Shown: piece after piece, positions 55,911 to 64,000 of the stretch
How positions within the stretch are numbered: the first letter of the stretch is position 1
Layout of the letters: each line of letters starts with the position of its first letter
DNA from: Segetibacter sp. 3557_3
Lineage (GTDB): Bacteria > Bacteroidota > Bacteroidia > Chitinophagales > Chitinophagaceae
NCBI RefSeq assembly: GCF_004354985.1
Contig: NZ_SMSK01000009.1
Coordinates: forward strand, 1 to 64,000
Length of the DNA stretch: 64,000 nucleotides
Reading direction: 5' to 3'
The notes under the pieces: generated by a model
Told to the model about the DNA's origin: nothing
Databases searched by the model: none
The model's input: the letters and a program-made list of their open reading frames with translations, nothing else
Program-made: the position numbers and the translations under genes

Positions 55911-57224
55911 TTATTGAGCAACAATTTGGATAACGGTATCATAAGGGTCTAATGCAACATCGTCCATCCTTATCGAGAGTCCTTCATCAAGTTGCTTATG
56001 TTCGAGTTTGCGGCCTCCCTGCATTAATTGCACACCGACCACTTTTTCCTTCAATCCGGGCACCACTATCTCTGCTGTTTCTGGTTTACTGAGCACATGC
56101 ACAAAAATCGTTTTGCCTTTCCTGGTCACCACACCCCACTGCTGTGGTGTTACGAGGTTTCCCCTGGTACCATAAATGCTGTTGCCATTTTTCGCCATCC
56201 ATCGACCAACAAGCGCAAGGGTGTCGGTGAATTCAGACTGGATTTTTCCATTCGGCATTGGTCCGACGTTCAAAAGAAAGTTGGCGTTTTTACCAGCGGC
56301 GTTTACAACATAGTGAATGATCCGCTTTACACTTTTATAGCTCGTGTCCTTGATGTTAAATCCCCAGCTTCCGTTAATGGTTTCGCAGGTCTCCAATGGC
56401 AGCGCGCCAATTTTTGCCGTTGCACTATATCCTCCTTTGTTTTCGCCAGGTAAATCTTTTTCAAACATTTGGAAGTCTTCCCCCGCGAAGGGCGCGAGGT
56501 GATGATTATTGCCCACCAGTATGCGTGGGTTTAGTTTATGGATGAGCGCGTATATTTCATCGTAGTGCCAGTTGGCTGTTGGTTTCTCCCAGTGCCCGTC
56601 GAACCATATGCCGCGGATGTTTGGATAATTGGTGATGAGTTCAGTAAGCTGGGTTTTCATGAATGTGATATAACTGTTCCAGTCGGTATCCGCAGGAACG
56701 CCATTGACAACAGGTTTTCCAAACCCGTAATCGTCACGCCCCCAATCAAGCAAAGAGTAGTACAGGTTAAGTTGAATTCCTTCTTTTAAGCACTCACTTG
56801 CCAGTTCGCGTATGGGATCTTTTTTGTATGGGGTGGCGTCCACAATGTTGTATGGAGATGCTTTGGTTTTAAACATACTAAAGCCATCGTGGTGACGCGA
56901 AGTGATCGTAATGTACTTCATGCCAGCCTGCTTGGCAAGGGCCACCCAGTCCTTCGCATTAAAGCCTTCCGGGTTAAAGAAGTCTGCTAACCGTTTGTAA
57001 TTTTTGTAGGGTATTTTTTGTTGGTGCATAACCCATTCGCCATTACCCATGATGCTGTAGATACCCCAGTGGATAAATAAGCCAAACTTCATATCCTGGA
57101 ATCTCTCCCGCTGTTCAATGTTTTCAGGCGAAGGGGTATAATGCGCTAAATATCCAGGCTGTGTTTGTGCAAAAAGGTTTGTTGTAACAATCAAGGTAAA
57201 TAGGGAAAGGAACACTTTTTTCAT
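55911..57224 (-). CDS. GH29-family alpha-L-fucosidase
   Basis: A 437-residue exported enzyme with a signal peptide ending LFAQ (residue 20). The (beta/alpha)8 catalytic domain has FGLFIHWGIYS (48-58), the HH pair in TSRHHDGFSMF (111-112) and GIWFDGHW, where Asp209 is the catalytic nucleophile. A C-terminal beta-sandwich follows (about 345-437, VTPQQWGVV onwards). GH29 enzymes are retaining and remove alpha-linked L-fucose from plant or host glycans. The next upstream gene on the same strand (57333-59369) is a GH141-like protein, also linked to fucose-containing pectin. The two are 108 bases apart and may form a unit. Confidence 0.93.
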   Translation of the reverse strand: MKKVFLSLFTLIVTTNLFAQTQPGYLAHYTPSPENIEQRERFQDMKFGLFIHWGIYSIMGNGEWVMHQQKIPYKNYKRLADFFNPEGFNAKDWVALAKQAGMKYITITSRHHDGFSMFKTKASPYNIVDATPYKKDPIRELASECLKEGIQLNLYYSLLDWGRDDYGFGKPVVNGVPADTDWNSYITFMKTQLTELITNYPNIRGIWFDGHWEKPTANWHYDEIYALIHKLNPRILVGNNHHLAPFAGEDFQMFEKDLPGENKGGYSATAKIGALPLETCETINGSWGFNIKDTSYKSVKRIIHYVVNAAGKNANFLLNVGPMPNGKIQSEFTDTLALVGRWMAKNGNSIYGTRGNLVTPQQWGVVTRKGKTIFVHVLSKPETAEIVVPGLKEKVVGVQLMQGGRKLEHKQLDEGLSIRMDDVALDPYDTVIQIVAQ

Positions 57225-57332
57225 GTCAGGCTATTAATGAGTTGCACGTATAAAGTTAATTGCCGGGCGGGACGATTTTAATCAAAGTTTTAAGGGCAAC
57301 GTGTCATGCAGGTTTTGAACTAAGCTACTTCT

Positions 57333-59369
57333 TCAGGGATTTTTTACACCAGTTATGCGGGGCCTCCCTGCTTTGGCTTTCAGTATCGGATCAATCACCC
57401 CGAATTCATGCATAGTGAAGTTTCTAAACCCAACAGCAAGTGCTTTCGAACCCGGTGTAACCCTGTAGTCAAAGGCCCCGGGATCAACAAACTGCGGATC
57501 GCCGGCAAGGCTGTTTCTATCGGTTGCAAAATTTTGAACCGCAATTAAGGCGGCAGGTTGAATAAAAAAATTGCTGTCGACTTTTCTACAACATGCCTGC
57601 ATACTTAATGGGGCGTATTCAGCGGCAACGATGTTATTAGCAAATACATCCCTGCTGTTTACATACCACACCTGCGGATGAAAAGTGCTGTTCAACAGGA
57701 TATTGTTTTGCAGAGCCCGGTAAAATCCTGTGCTGAGTTTCAATCCACCATTCAGGCAAAGATTTTCGTAAACGCGGTAGTTACTGCTGCCGTCACCGAG
57801 GTTTATAGCCCAACCATGTTTGGAATGAAAACGATTATTCCGGATGGTTATAGGTTTAATTACATCTAACAAGGGTAACCCGGGATCTTTTCCCACCAGG
57901 GCATCTACATCCGTTATGCCGGGGAGCCAAAAACGGTCTCTTCCCTTAGAAGAATATGCGCCATGGTCGCCGCCTGAAAGAACAGTGTTATAAACATCAT
58001 TGTATTCAAAGAGGTGACCACCCCAACAACCGTCGCCGACTTCGATACCGGCCCGGGGTACGTCATGGATGGTATTATGACTTATGGTGATATCCAGGGC
58101 CATACTGATCTGCACACCTGCGACCATTCGTTCTATGGAGCCCAGGTGTTGTATAAGGTTATCGGTTGCGCGGCACAATGCAGGGTAATTGTTGGTTTTT
58201 GGCCCTGGCGTTTTATCCATCTTGTCAATCCTAACTAAGGCCGCGTATCCAGATGCAGGTATACGTACCGCGCGGGGATCACCTACAAATGCAATAGCGG
58301 TTCCTCCAATATCGTGCATGTGGTTGTGTTCGATGGCAACGTTCCGGTTGTACCTGCTTACCAACACCGCGTTTCCACCGAGCCATTCAAAAGTACAATT
58401 GCTGATGGTAATGTTTCTTGCCCCTTCGGTAACGATTGCTCCACCGCGATAGATCGTAAGATCGCTTCGAAGCAAAGGCTCCCTCGGAAGCATAAACGTG
58501 CGGTTGGTACCAGTGAACATAACCCCGCTGATGCTGATGTTTGAAACCGCATTTTCCGCGCTGCCTGTTACCCGAATGATATCATCAAGTACTGACCTTT
58601 CAAATACCGCAGTTTTAATGTTTAATCCATCTGGCGGGTACAGGTACAGTACGCCTGTGGCGGGATTGTAAAACCATTCCCCGGGTGCATCCAGTTCTTC
58701 AAATACATTTTCAACAAAGCGATGTTCCTTGTGCATTGTTGCAGTTCGGTTACTTTGCCAGCCACCTTCAAGCAATAGACTGTCGCGGCTCCTACCCTTA
58801 ATCCGGTAATGCAAGTCGCCCAATGCCGTATCCAAAGCATGCACGTAGCCACCAATAGGATTTGCCCAACGTTTCACCCGTTGTGCACTTATTGCGTCTG
58901 CTGCTGTACTGTTTAAGAACGCTGCCGTACTGTCGAAGTTGGGATAACGTGCCATCAGAAGCGGTTTGCCATTACAAAACAACCGGTCCAGCTGTAGACC
59001 GGGCACGAGCGTAGCCTGCAGGATCGTTTGGGTGTAAGACCTCCACACGGGGTTTAGCCTGGTGCTCCCCGAGATAACTGCCGCCTCATGGTTATAAGTC
59101 GTTATCTCAAGCTCGTGATTGTTTACAAGTTCAGGAGTAAGCGCTATGGTTTTGGTGGTATGGTATCTGCCTCCGCGTAAGTAGATGACGACCTTCTTGC
59201 TTTTTGCCATGGTCACCTTTGAAAGTGCTGCCTGAAGGGAACCCAATGGTTTAGCCAGGGTACCCGGGTTGGCAACGCTACCTTCTGGTGAAACATAAAA
59301 GCGATCCTGTGCATTGCCGGGGATCATCAAGATCATCAATGCCAGCAAAGCAATCATCTTGTCGGGCAT
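57333..59369 (-). CDS. Right-handed parallel beta-helix protein, GH141-like
   Basis: A 678-residue exported protein (signal peptide ending GNAQ, about residue 21). A beta-sandwich-like head (about 24-100) opens with DRFYVSPEGSVANPGTLAKP, a common start in this group, then come beta-helix turns with recurrent I.I..N.F...N, such as ISNCTFEWLGGNAV and IEHNHMHDIGGTAI. The length and order match GH141 proteins (fucosidase/xylanase activities in rhamnogalacturonan II breakdown) more than pectate lyases. GH141 catalytic residues cannot be assigned from sequence alone. It lies just upstream of a GH29 fucosidase on the same strand. Confidence 0.65.
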   Translation of the reverse strand: MPDKMIALLALMILMIPGNAQDRFYVSPEGSVANPGTLAKPLGSLQAALSKVTMAKSKKVVIYLRGGRYHTTKTIALTPELVNNHELEITTYNHEAAVISGSTRLNPVWRSYTQTILQATLVPGLQLDRLFCNGKPLLMARYPNFDSTAAFLNSTAADAISAQRVKRWANPIGGYVHALDTALGDLHYRIKGRSRDSLLLEGGWQSNRTATMHKEHRFVENVFEELDAPGEWFYNPATGVLYLYPPDGLNIKTAVFERSVLDDIIRVTGSAENAVSNISISGVMFTGTNRTFMLPREPLLRSDLTIYRGGAIVTEGARNITISNCTFEWLGGNAVLVSRYNRNVAIEHNHMHDIGGTAIAFVGDPRAVRIPASGYAALVRIDKMDKTPGPKTNNYPALCRATDNLIQHLGSIERMVAGVQISMALDITISHNTIHDVPRAGIEVGDGCWGGHLFEYNDVYNTVLSGGDHGAYSSKGRDRFWLPGITDVDALVGKDPGLPLLDVIKPITIRNNRFHSKHGWAINLGDGSSNYRVYENLCLNGGLKLSTGFYRALQNNILLNSTFHPQVWYVNSRDVFANNIVAAEYAPLSMQACCRKVDSNFFIQPAALIAVQNFATDRNSLAGDPQFVDPGAFDYRVTPGSKALAVGFRNFTMHEFGVIDPILKAKAGRPRITGVKNP

Positions 59370-59513
59370 ACGTTTGTTCCGTTAGTATTGAATATACTGC
59401 AATGTCTTACCGGTTTCGCCAATCTGGTAACAGGCGCAGTTCAGGTGACCAGCAACGGTCACCTCGCAGCCTGAACTGGCTGCAACTTCCGGATTACCTT
59501 ACAAAACATCAAC

Positions 59514-59807
59514 TTAGCTGTGTCCCATCTGCAGTAGTTCCTCCTGGAGTTCAGCCGTCAGCTGCGAAGGAACAATCAGAAAATCATGTATGGTTAATCC
59601 CGCCTCTTCCATGGTAAGTTCCTCCCAGGCCTGCTGTTTCACAGCCTGCCCAATCCAATCCAATGAGGCACCATCGGGTTCTTCATCTTTAGGCAGAAAG
59701 TAGGGAGAGCTCGACGGATCATTACCGTCCAGCGTTAACAGGTCCCAGTAAGTAAAAACTTCTGCATTTTCTTCTGTAATGCGGTAAATCTGCGGGTTTA
59801 ATGGCAT
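59514..59807 (-). CDS. Small acidic protein of unknown function
   Basis: A 97-residue protein starting at the internal Met at 59807; the upstream part of the open frame (to 59894) is Leu/Ile/Lys-rich, has no homology features and is unlikely to be translated. The sequence is acidic (TEENAEVF, LDGNDPSSSPYF, PKDEEPDG) with a C-terminal helix ELQEELLQMG. It has no signal or membrane helix. I do not recognise a family. It may be a conserved hypothetical of Bacteroidota. Confidence 0.5.
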   Translation of the reverse strand: MPLNPQIYRITEENAEVFTYWDLLTLDGNDPSSSPYFLPKDEEPDGASLDWIGQAVKQQAWEELTMEEAGLTIHDFLIVPSQLTAELQEELLQMGHS

Positions 59808-60277
59808 GATGGTGTTTTGCGACAAAGATCGAATTTCTGTGCAAGCGGATCGGATTTTTATTAGCTGTTTTAACAGGTAAAAAAGGGAGAACAAAGATAT
59901 CGTGGAAACCGGCAGAATAGCCCCGGAGTAACATCACCGCCGGGTTGCGGCCTTAATTCGTATACCGGGCTGTTTTATGCGCACGGGATCACCTCCCTAA
60001 GCCTGCCCGACTCCCGGTCGTAAGTTTATTTTGCCGATTATACTTCAGCAATAAACTTTCGATCAGAATCCTAGTCATTAGCCTGACAAACAAACCATCC
60101 CGCTGATTATCATACCTGCCTATAGTTGCCCCGGTGAACGATTAAAGAATACTGCATTGTCGTTTTTCCGTAACTGCTTCCCCGCACGCAATAAAGTCGG
60201 GATGTTGCAGCGCACAAGCAACGAATACAGGTTTGGCGGGATCATGTTTTTGCAACAGCAGCCTAATGCATAACGCT
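59808..60277. other. Intergenic region between two small genes
   Basis: About 470 bases. Near 60158 GCATTGTCGTTTTTCCGTAAC resembles one terminal repeat of the dispersed element in decayed form. No promoter or terminator was identified. Confidence 0.4.
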
Positions 60278-60532
60278 ATGAGAAAGATTACACCGGCTTA
60301 CCTCTGTTCATTGAGCATCAACGAAATGCTGAATACGGTTTCCGATTTTGCAATACCATTATCCTCCGTATCAACCTCAACCACCAAGGCCGTTTTATAT
60401 GCCATCGACGGCTACTACATCGAAATACTCACCCACACACAGGGCTCGGCAAAGAGCATTAAATTTTTTGAAGATGGTGAAGAGCTCGACAAATACCTGG
60501 ATTTGATTGACCTCGGCAAGCTGTTACCCTGA
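60278..60532 (+). CDS. Small protein of unknown function
   Basis: An 84-residue protein. The start at 60278 (MRKITPAYLCS) is preferred over 60233 because the upstream 15 residues look non-coding and the chosen start gives a compact protein. It contains YAIDGYYIEILTHTQG and ends EELDKYLDLIDLGKLLP, with a mixed beta/alpha pattern and no signal peptide. It could be a small regulatory or metal-handling protein of the Bacteroidota 'conserved hypothetical' class. No family is recognised. Confidence 0.5.
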   Translation: MRKITPAYLCSLSINEMLNTVSDFAIPLSSVSTSTTKAVLYAIDGYYIEILTHTQGSAKSIKFFEDGEELDKYLDLIDLGKLLP

Positions 60533-60863
60533 TCCGCCACTTTCTCGCACCTGGAAGAGACTATGTACAACGGCGATCGCCGGGATAGCATACACTTTAT
60601 TTACAACTGTCCGCAATAAACAAGAGAAGCACGGGCAACGTTTATGTCCTAACAAGGGCTTATTCCGGTTTGCCGGGGCTTTTTCGCGTAAACCGGTTAA
60701 AGCGATGCAACGAAGTATCAATACCGGTGCGAGGAATGACAGGGGTTTCTAGCGCTGAAATTCAAACCTCGCCAGGCCTGTAGATTACTCCCGTATGTTT
60801 GTTGGGTTCCAAAATATGCAATGCTCCGTCTTCAGCATAAATGTTGGCTATACAAGAATTATT

Positions 60864-60945
60864 TTGGGACCAGCCGCACTGCTTTGTGGAACATCGTTGC
60901 CACGTCCGCCCGGCCAGCCATTCGGACGGGCTCGCTTGTACTGCA
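60864..60945. repeat. Dispersed repeat copy with GC-rich core, inverted relative to 22.6 kb
   Basis: TTTTGGGACCAGCCGCACTGC, GGAACATCGTTG, the 45-bp GC-rich core (60897-60941, identical to the reverse complement of 22624-22668) and TACTGCA follow in the order of the standard element read backwards. Confidence 0.7.
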
Positions 60946-61059
60946 AATCCACGCTGAGAAAAGGCAGAACATGTGGTTACTAGGCAACGTTTGATCCATT
61001 CCATCGCGTGTCTCTGTTCTAAGAAGAAATTTCATTCAGGACAAGCGAGTCGCGGTAGA

Positions 61060-61068
61060 TACCTTTGC
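61060..61068 (+). promoter_or_regulatory. Candidate -7 promoter box
   Basis: TACCTTTGC matches TAnnTTTGY exactly, about 290 bases upstream of map. Distance and lack of a -33 element make it uncertain. Confidence 0.25.
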
Positions 61069-61357
61069 AGGGTTAACGCCCTAAGTCGCGGATTTCACCC
61101 TGATGTACCAACAGGTGTAGTGTGTTTGGTTACTGCATCTCCGACTTATTCTGAACAGGATTAATTATTTGGGCTTTAGCACTACACAACGGCCTATACT
61201 GTCGGAAGGCCATTCTTTCCGTTTGGCGTTTAAGACATTATCAAAGAATTAATGGCCATCTTAGATAACCGGAAAGCAGCATATCATAATGAAAATAGTT
61301 CCGACATTCGCTTGCAATTTGCGTTACAACCCCCTTCAATCACAAAACCAGGTTTAG

Positions 61358-62122
61358 ATGTCGATAAACAATGAGTCAGAGTTAGCAGGAATGAAAAAGG
61401 CAAGCGAGGCGGTTGCGCATACGCTTGGGGAGATGCGGAAATATGCCCAACCCGGCATGAGCACAAAAGAATTAGACGAGTTTGGCGCAGCGATCCTTAG
61501 CCGTATGGGCGCAAAGTCAGCACCTTTTGTTACCTATAAGTTCCCGGGATGGACGTGTATTAGTGTGAATCATGAATTTTGCCACGGCATTCCCTCTGAA
61601 AAAACCAAACTCAAGGAAGGCGACCTGATCAATATCGATGTTTCTGCTGAACTGGATGGTTTTTGGTCAGACAACGGGGCTTCCTTTGTACTTGGTAACG
61701 ACATCAACAAACACCAGAAATTGGTTGACAGCTCCGCTGAAATTCTTAAAAAAGCAATCTTCAACATCAAAGGGGGCGTTCGAATATCCGACATTGGCTT
61801 CCTCATCGAAAGCGAGGCGCGTAAAAAGGGCTACCGGGTAATAAAAAACCTGACCGGTCATGGCATTGGCAGGAGCCTCCACGAAGAACCCAGCGAAATT
61901 GCCAACTACCGTGACAAAATGAATTTTCGGCGGTTCAAGAAAAACTCGGTTGTGGCTATCGAGACCTTTATCACCACGAAGTCGACCTATGCCGAAACGC
62001 TGGCCGATGGTTGGACAATGGTTGGAGATAAGGGCGGATTTATGGCACAACACGAGCATACTATTGTAGTTACCGATCAAGCGCCAATCATCCTTACCGA
62101 AATGAACGGGATCTGGAACTAG
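61358..62122 (+). CDS. map: Methionine aminopeptidase, type I
   Basis: A 254-residue M24 metalloprotease that removes the initiator methionine from nascent proteins. The pita-bread ligands are present in order: His76 (CHGIP), Asp94 (NIDV), Asp105 (WSDNG), His168 (GHGIG), Glu202 (AIETF) and Glu233 (QHEHT). The usual TIEP around the Glu is changed to AIETFITTK, and the region before it carries extra residues. This differs from the usual housekeeping version that sits in the ribosomal-protein locus of Bacteroidota, so it may be a second copy. It is followed 245 bases later by an NmrA-like gene on the same strand. Confidence 0.93.
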   Translation: MSINNESELAGMKKASEAVAHTLGEMRKYAQPGMSTKELDEFGAAILSRMGAKSAPFVTYKFPGWTCISVNHEFCHGIPSEKTKLKEGDLINIDVSAELDGFWSDNGASFVLGNDINKHQKLVDSSAEILKKAIFNIKGGVRISDIGFLIESEARKKGYRVIKNLTGHGIGRSLHEEPSEIANYRDKMNFRRFKKNSVVAIETFITTKSTYAETLADGWTMVGDKGGFMAQHEHTIVVTDQAPIILTEMNGIWN

Positions 62123-62367
62123 TTGGGAGCGTTGCTGCTAACTTACCAATACCAGGATGAAACTTTTAGACGACCCTAGGTTCCCTCCAAATCTCCGTAA
62201 ATGGAGTGGGGTTGAGCATGGCGGGTTAAACTGTCTGACGCTTAAAGGTGGATCTTTTTGTCCTGCTGCCGGAAACGTTTATTTGTTTTGACTACAACAA
62301 ACGCAGATCTGGCTACGCCTGTTGAGTGTAGGTTACAAAGCTTTGCAGTTCATCAAAAAACAGCAAA

Positions 62368-63276
62368 ATGAAATTTATTGTAACCGGTTCATTGGGCCAT
62401 ATCAGTAAGCCACTGGCAACAAGTTTGGTTGAAAAGGGTCATGCGGTCACCGTTATCAGCAGCCAGGGGGCTAAGCAAAAAGAAATTGAAGCACTCGGCG
62501 CCGTAGCCGCAATCGGCTCACTGGAAGACCTCTCTTTCCTTACACAAACGTTCACCGGTGCGGATGCCGTATATAGTATGGTTCCACCCAATAACTACTT
62601 CGATCATAGCCTCGACCTAATTGCTTACTATCGAGGACTCGGCAGCAACTATGCGAACGCGATTGCACAATCCGGAGTAAAACGCCTGGTACACCTGAGT
62701 ACCATCGGGGCCGATCTTGAAAAAGGTTCAGGTATACTGCTGGGTGCCCACCACGTTGAAGATATCCTGAATGAACTATCACCTGAAATCGGCGTTACTT
62801 TCATGCGCCCCACTTCCTTCTACTACAACTTATACAGTTATGTAGACATGATCAAAAGCGCAGGGGTTATTGCCGCAAATTATGGCGGAGACGACATGGT
62901 TCCCTGGGTGTCACCTTTCGATATTGCCGCGGCGGTAGCCGAGGAACTCCTGACACCGTTTAAGGGTAGAAAAATCCGGTATGTAGCAAGTGAAGAAGTA
63001 AGCTGCAACGAAACTGCTGCCGTGCTGGGTGCAGCCATCGGAAAACCTGGATTGAAGTGGAATACGATTTCGAATGAACAAATGCAAACGGCTTTAAAGT
63101 CTGCGGGAATGAACCCGGAAATTGCTGAAGGCCTTGTTGAAATGTATGAGGGTCTTCATACGGGTAACCTGTTGGCAGACTACTACCATAACAAACCTGC
63201 AGTAATGGGCAAGACTAAACTTAAGGATTTTGCAAAGGAATTTGCCGGGGTATACCATAAAACAGAAAATAGTTAG
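62368..63276 (+). CDS. NmrA/NAD(P)-dependent sugar-epimerase-like protein
   Basis: A 302-residue atypical SDR with an N-terminal nucleotide-binding motif FIVTGSLGHISKPLA (residues 3-17) and the NmrA-type tail. It has HLSTIGADLEKGSGI in the middle, with VYSMVPP. The typical YxxxK catalytic pair of classical SDRs is not clearly present, as in NmrA-like sensor or azoreductase/quinone-oxidoreductase members. Two bases separate its stop codon from the AraC-family gene, so the pair probably forms one transcript and the regulator may control it. Confidence 0.85.
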   Translation: MKFIVTGSLGHISKPLATSLVEKGHAVTVISSQGAKQKEIEALGAVAAIGSLEDLSFLTQTFTGADAVYSMVPPNNYFDHSLDLIAYYRGLGSNYANAIAQSGVKRLVHLSTIGADLEKGSGILLGAHHVEDILNELSPEIGVTFMRPTSFYYNLYSYVDMIKSAGVIAANYGGDDMVPWVSPFDIAAAVAEELLTPFKGRKIRYVASEEVSCNETAAVLGAAIGKPGLKWNTISNEQMQTALKSAGMNPEIAEGLVEMYEGLHTGNLLADYYHNKPAVMGKTKLKDFAKEFAGVYHKTENS

Positions 63277-63278
63277 TT

Positions 63279-64000
63279 GTGGCAACTCAACAACCCGTAA
63301 CCATAAATAGCATTACCGAATTTCACCAATTGAGGGGATATCCAAGGCCGGAACATCCGCTCATCAGCGTGGTCAATTTCGATCAGATGAAAACGACACC
63401 GGAAAGTGAGCCGGTCAATATTGTACACAGCTTTTATTCGGTTGCACTCAAACGATGTTTTCATGCAAAGATGAAATATGGACAGCAGGAATATGATTTT
63501 GATGAGGGTGTAATGTTTTTTATTTCCCCGGGACAAGTATTCTCCATACATGCCGAAAAAGATGTAAAACATTCAGGGTGGTCGTTACTGGTTCACCCTG
63601 ATTTTCTCTGGAACACTCCCCTGGCTCAAAAGATCAGGCAATTCGAATATTTCAGTTACTCGGTACACGAAGCATTGTTTCTTTCCGAAAAGGAAGAAAA
63701 GACCATATTAAGCATTATGCAGAATATTGAAAACGAGTATCGGGCTAATATCGACAGGTTTAGCCAGCAAGTCATCATTGCCCAGCTTGAATTGTTATTC
63801 ACCTATTCGGAGCGGTTTTACGAGCGCCAGTTTATCACAAGAAAGATCAGCAATCACCGTGTGCTTAACCGTTTGGAAGAACTACTTACCGCATATTTCG
63901 CAGGTGATCAATTGGCAAAGCGGGGACTGCCTACGGTTCATTACGTCGCGGACTCCTTAAACATATCGCAAGGATACCTGAGTAGCTTGCTTAAAACCCT
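63279..64000 (+). CDS. AraC-family transcriptional regulator, cut by the window end
   Basis: Partial gene of 240 codons so far, starting with GTG at 63279, two bases after the NmrA gene stops; an in-frame stop at 63270-63272 excludes earlier starts. The N-terminal residues (ITEFHQLRGYPRPEHPLISV) match the conserved start of Bacteroidota AraC members, which argues against the next ATG. A cupin-like sensor half follows (PGQVFSIHAEKDVKHSGWSL region), and the helix-turn-helix begins (VADSLNISQGYLSSLLK) at the edge of the window. Probably regulates its upstream partner. Confidence 0.88.
   Translation, partial: MATQQPVTINSITEFHQLRGYPRPEHPLISVVNFDQMKTTPESEPVNIVHSFYSVALKRCFHAKMKYGQQEYDFDEGVMFFISPGQVFSIHAEKDVKHSGWSLLVHPDFLWNTPLAQKIRQFEYFSYSVHEALFLSEKEEKTILSIMQNIENEYRANIDRFSQQVIIAQLELLFTYSERFYERQFITRKISNHRVLNRLEELLTAYFAGDQLAKRGLPTVHYVADSLNISQGYLSSLLKT

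Larger units (their letters stand above)
60533..61357. other. Repeat-containing intergenic region before map
   Basis: About 825 bases without a gene. It contains the second GC-core dispersed repeat (60864-60945) and a candidate -7 box at 61060. Short frames at 60762-61004 (minus) and 60795-61164 (plus) run through the repeat and are rejected. Nothing else is interpretable. Confidence 0.6.

Noticed and set aside
60762-61164. Short frames on both strands around 60.8-61.1 kb
   Set aside because: They are made of the GC-core repeat, and similar frames appear at the other copy (22582-22821), showing they are repeat-derived.

Overview
The window looks like a chromosomal segment of a Bacteroidota bacterium, most likely a soil- or plant-associated Chitinophagaceae relative. 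This is an inference from three SusC/SusD pairs, a type IX secretion C-terminal domain, candidate -7 boxes of the TAnnTTTG type, the lack of clear Shine-Dalgarno sites, and abundant Bacteroidota-style intergenic repeats. Coding regions sit at moderate GC, most long genes are on the minus strand, and no rRNA, tRNA, transposase, phage gene or CRISPR array was seen.

Layout. 1-12 kb: a plus-strand M14-type carboxypeptidase, then two tandem minus-strand SusC/SusD pairs that end in a clear terminator. 12-20 kb: a TetR-controlled RND efflux operon (regulator, adaptor, pump, outer-membrane factor, small membrane protein) with three copies of a TTAACAnTGTTAA palindrome. 20-26 kb: a GH97 alpha-glucosidase and a 966-residue protein that joins a glycine-rich collagen-like region to a helical, pore-former-like region resembling the C-terminal part of Tc toxin A subunits. 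26-36 kb: a phospholipid N-methyltransferase-like protein, a HupE/UreJ membrane protein, a small zincin, a bacterial GH3 acyl-amido synthetase, a large secreted PL4 rhamnogalacturonan lyase with a T9SS tail, and a YeiH-type exporter. 36-49 kb: an FAD oxidoreductase, then six minus-strand genes (two DoxX-like membrane paralogues, SusC, SusD, two tandem secreted cyanophycinases), possibly a peptide or cyanophycin utilisation locus. 48.8 kb: a candidate structured small RNA. 49-54 kb: three genes of the D-galactonate (De Ley-Doudoroff) pathway and an HDAC-like deacetylase. 54-64 kb: small unknown proteins, a GH29 fucosidase, a GH141-like beta-helix protein, a methionine aminopeptidase, an NmrA-like protein and a truncated AraC-family regulator.

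A plant cell-wall (pectin) theme links PL4, GH29, the GH141-like protein, GH97 and galactonate catabolism, although they are not in one operon. The intergenic space is unusually repeat-rich: a roughly 130-bp element with 16-bp terminal inverted repeats occurs in at least five recognisable and several decayed copies, and two copies carry an identical 45-bp GC-rich core. A 48-bp tandem array and several other short repeat families are also present.
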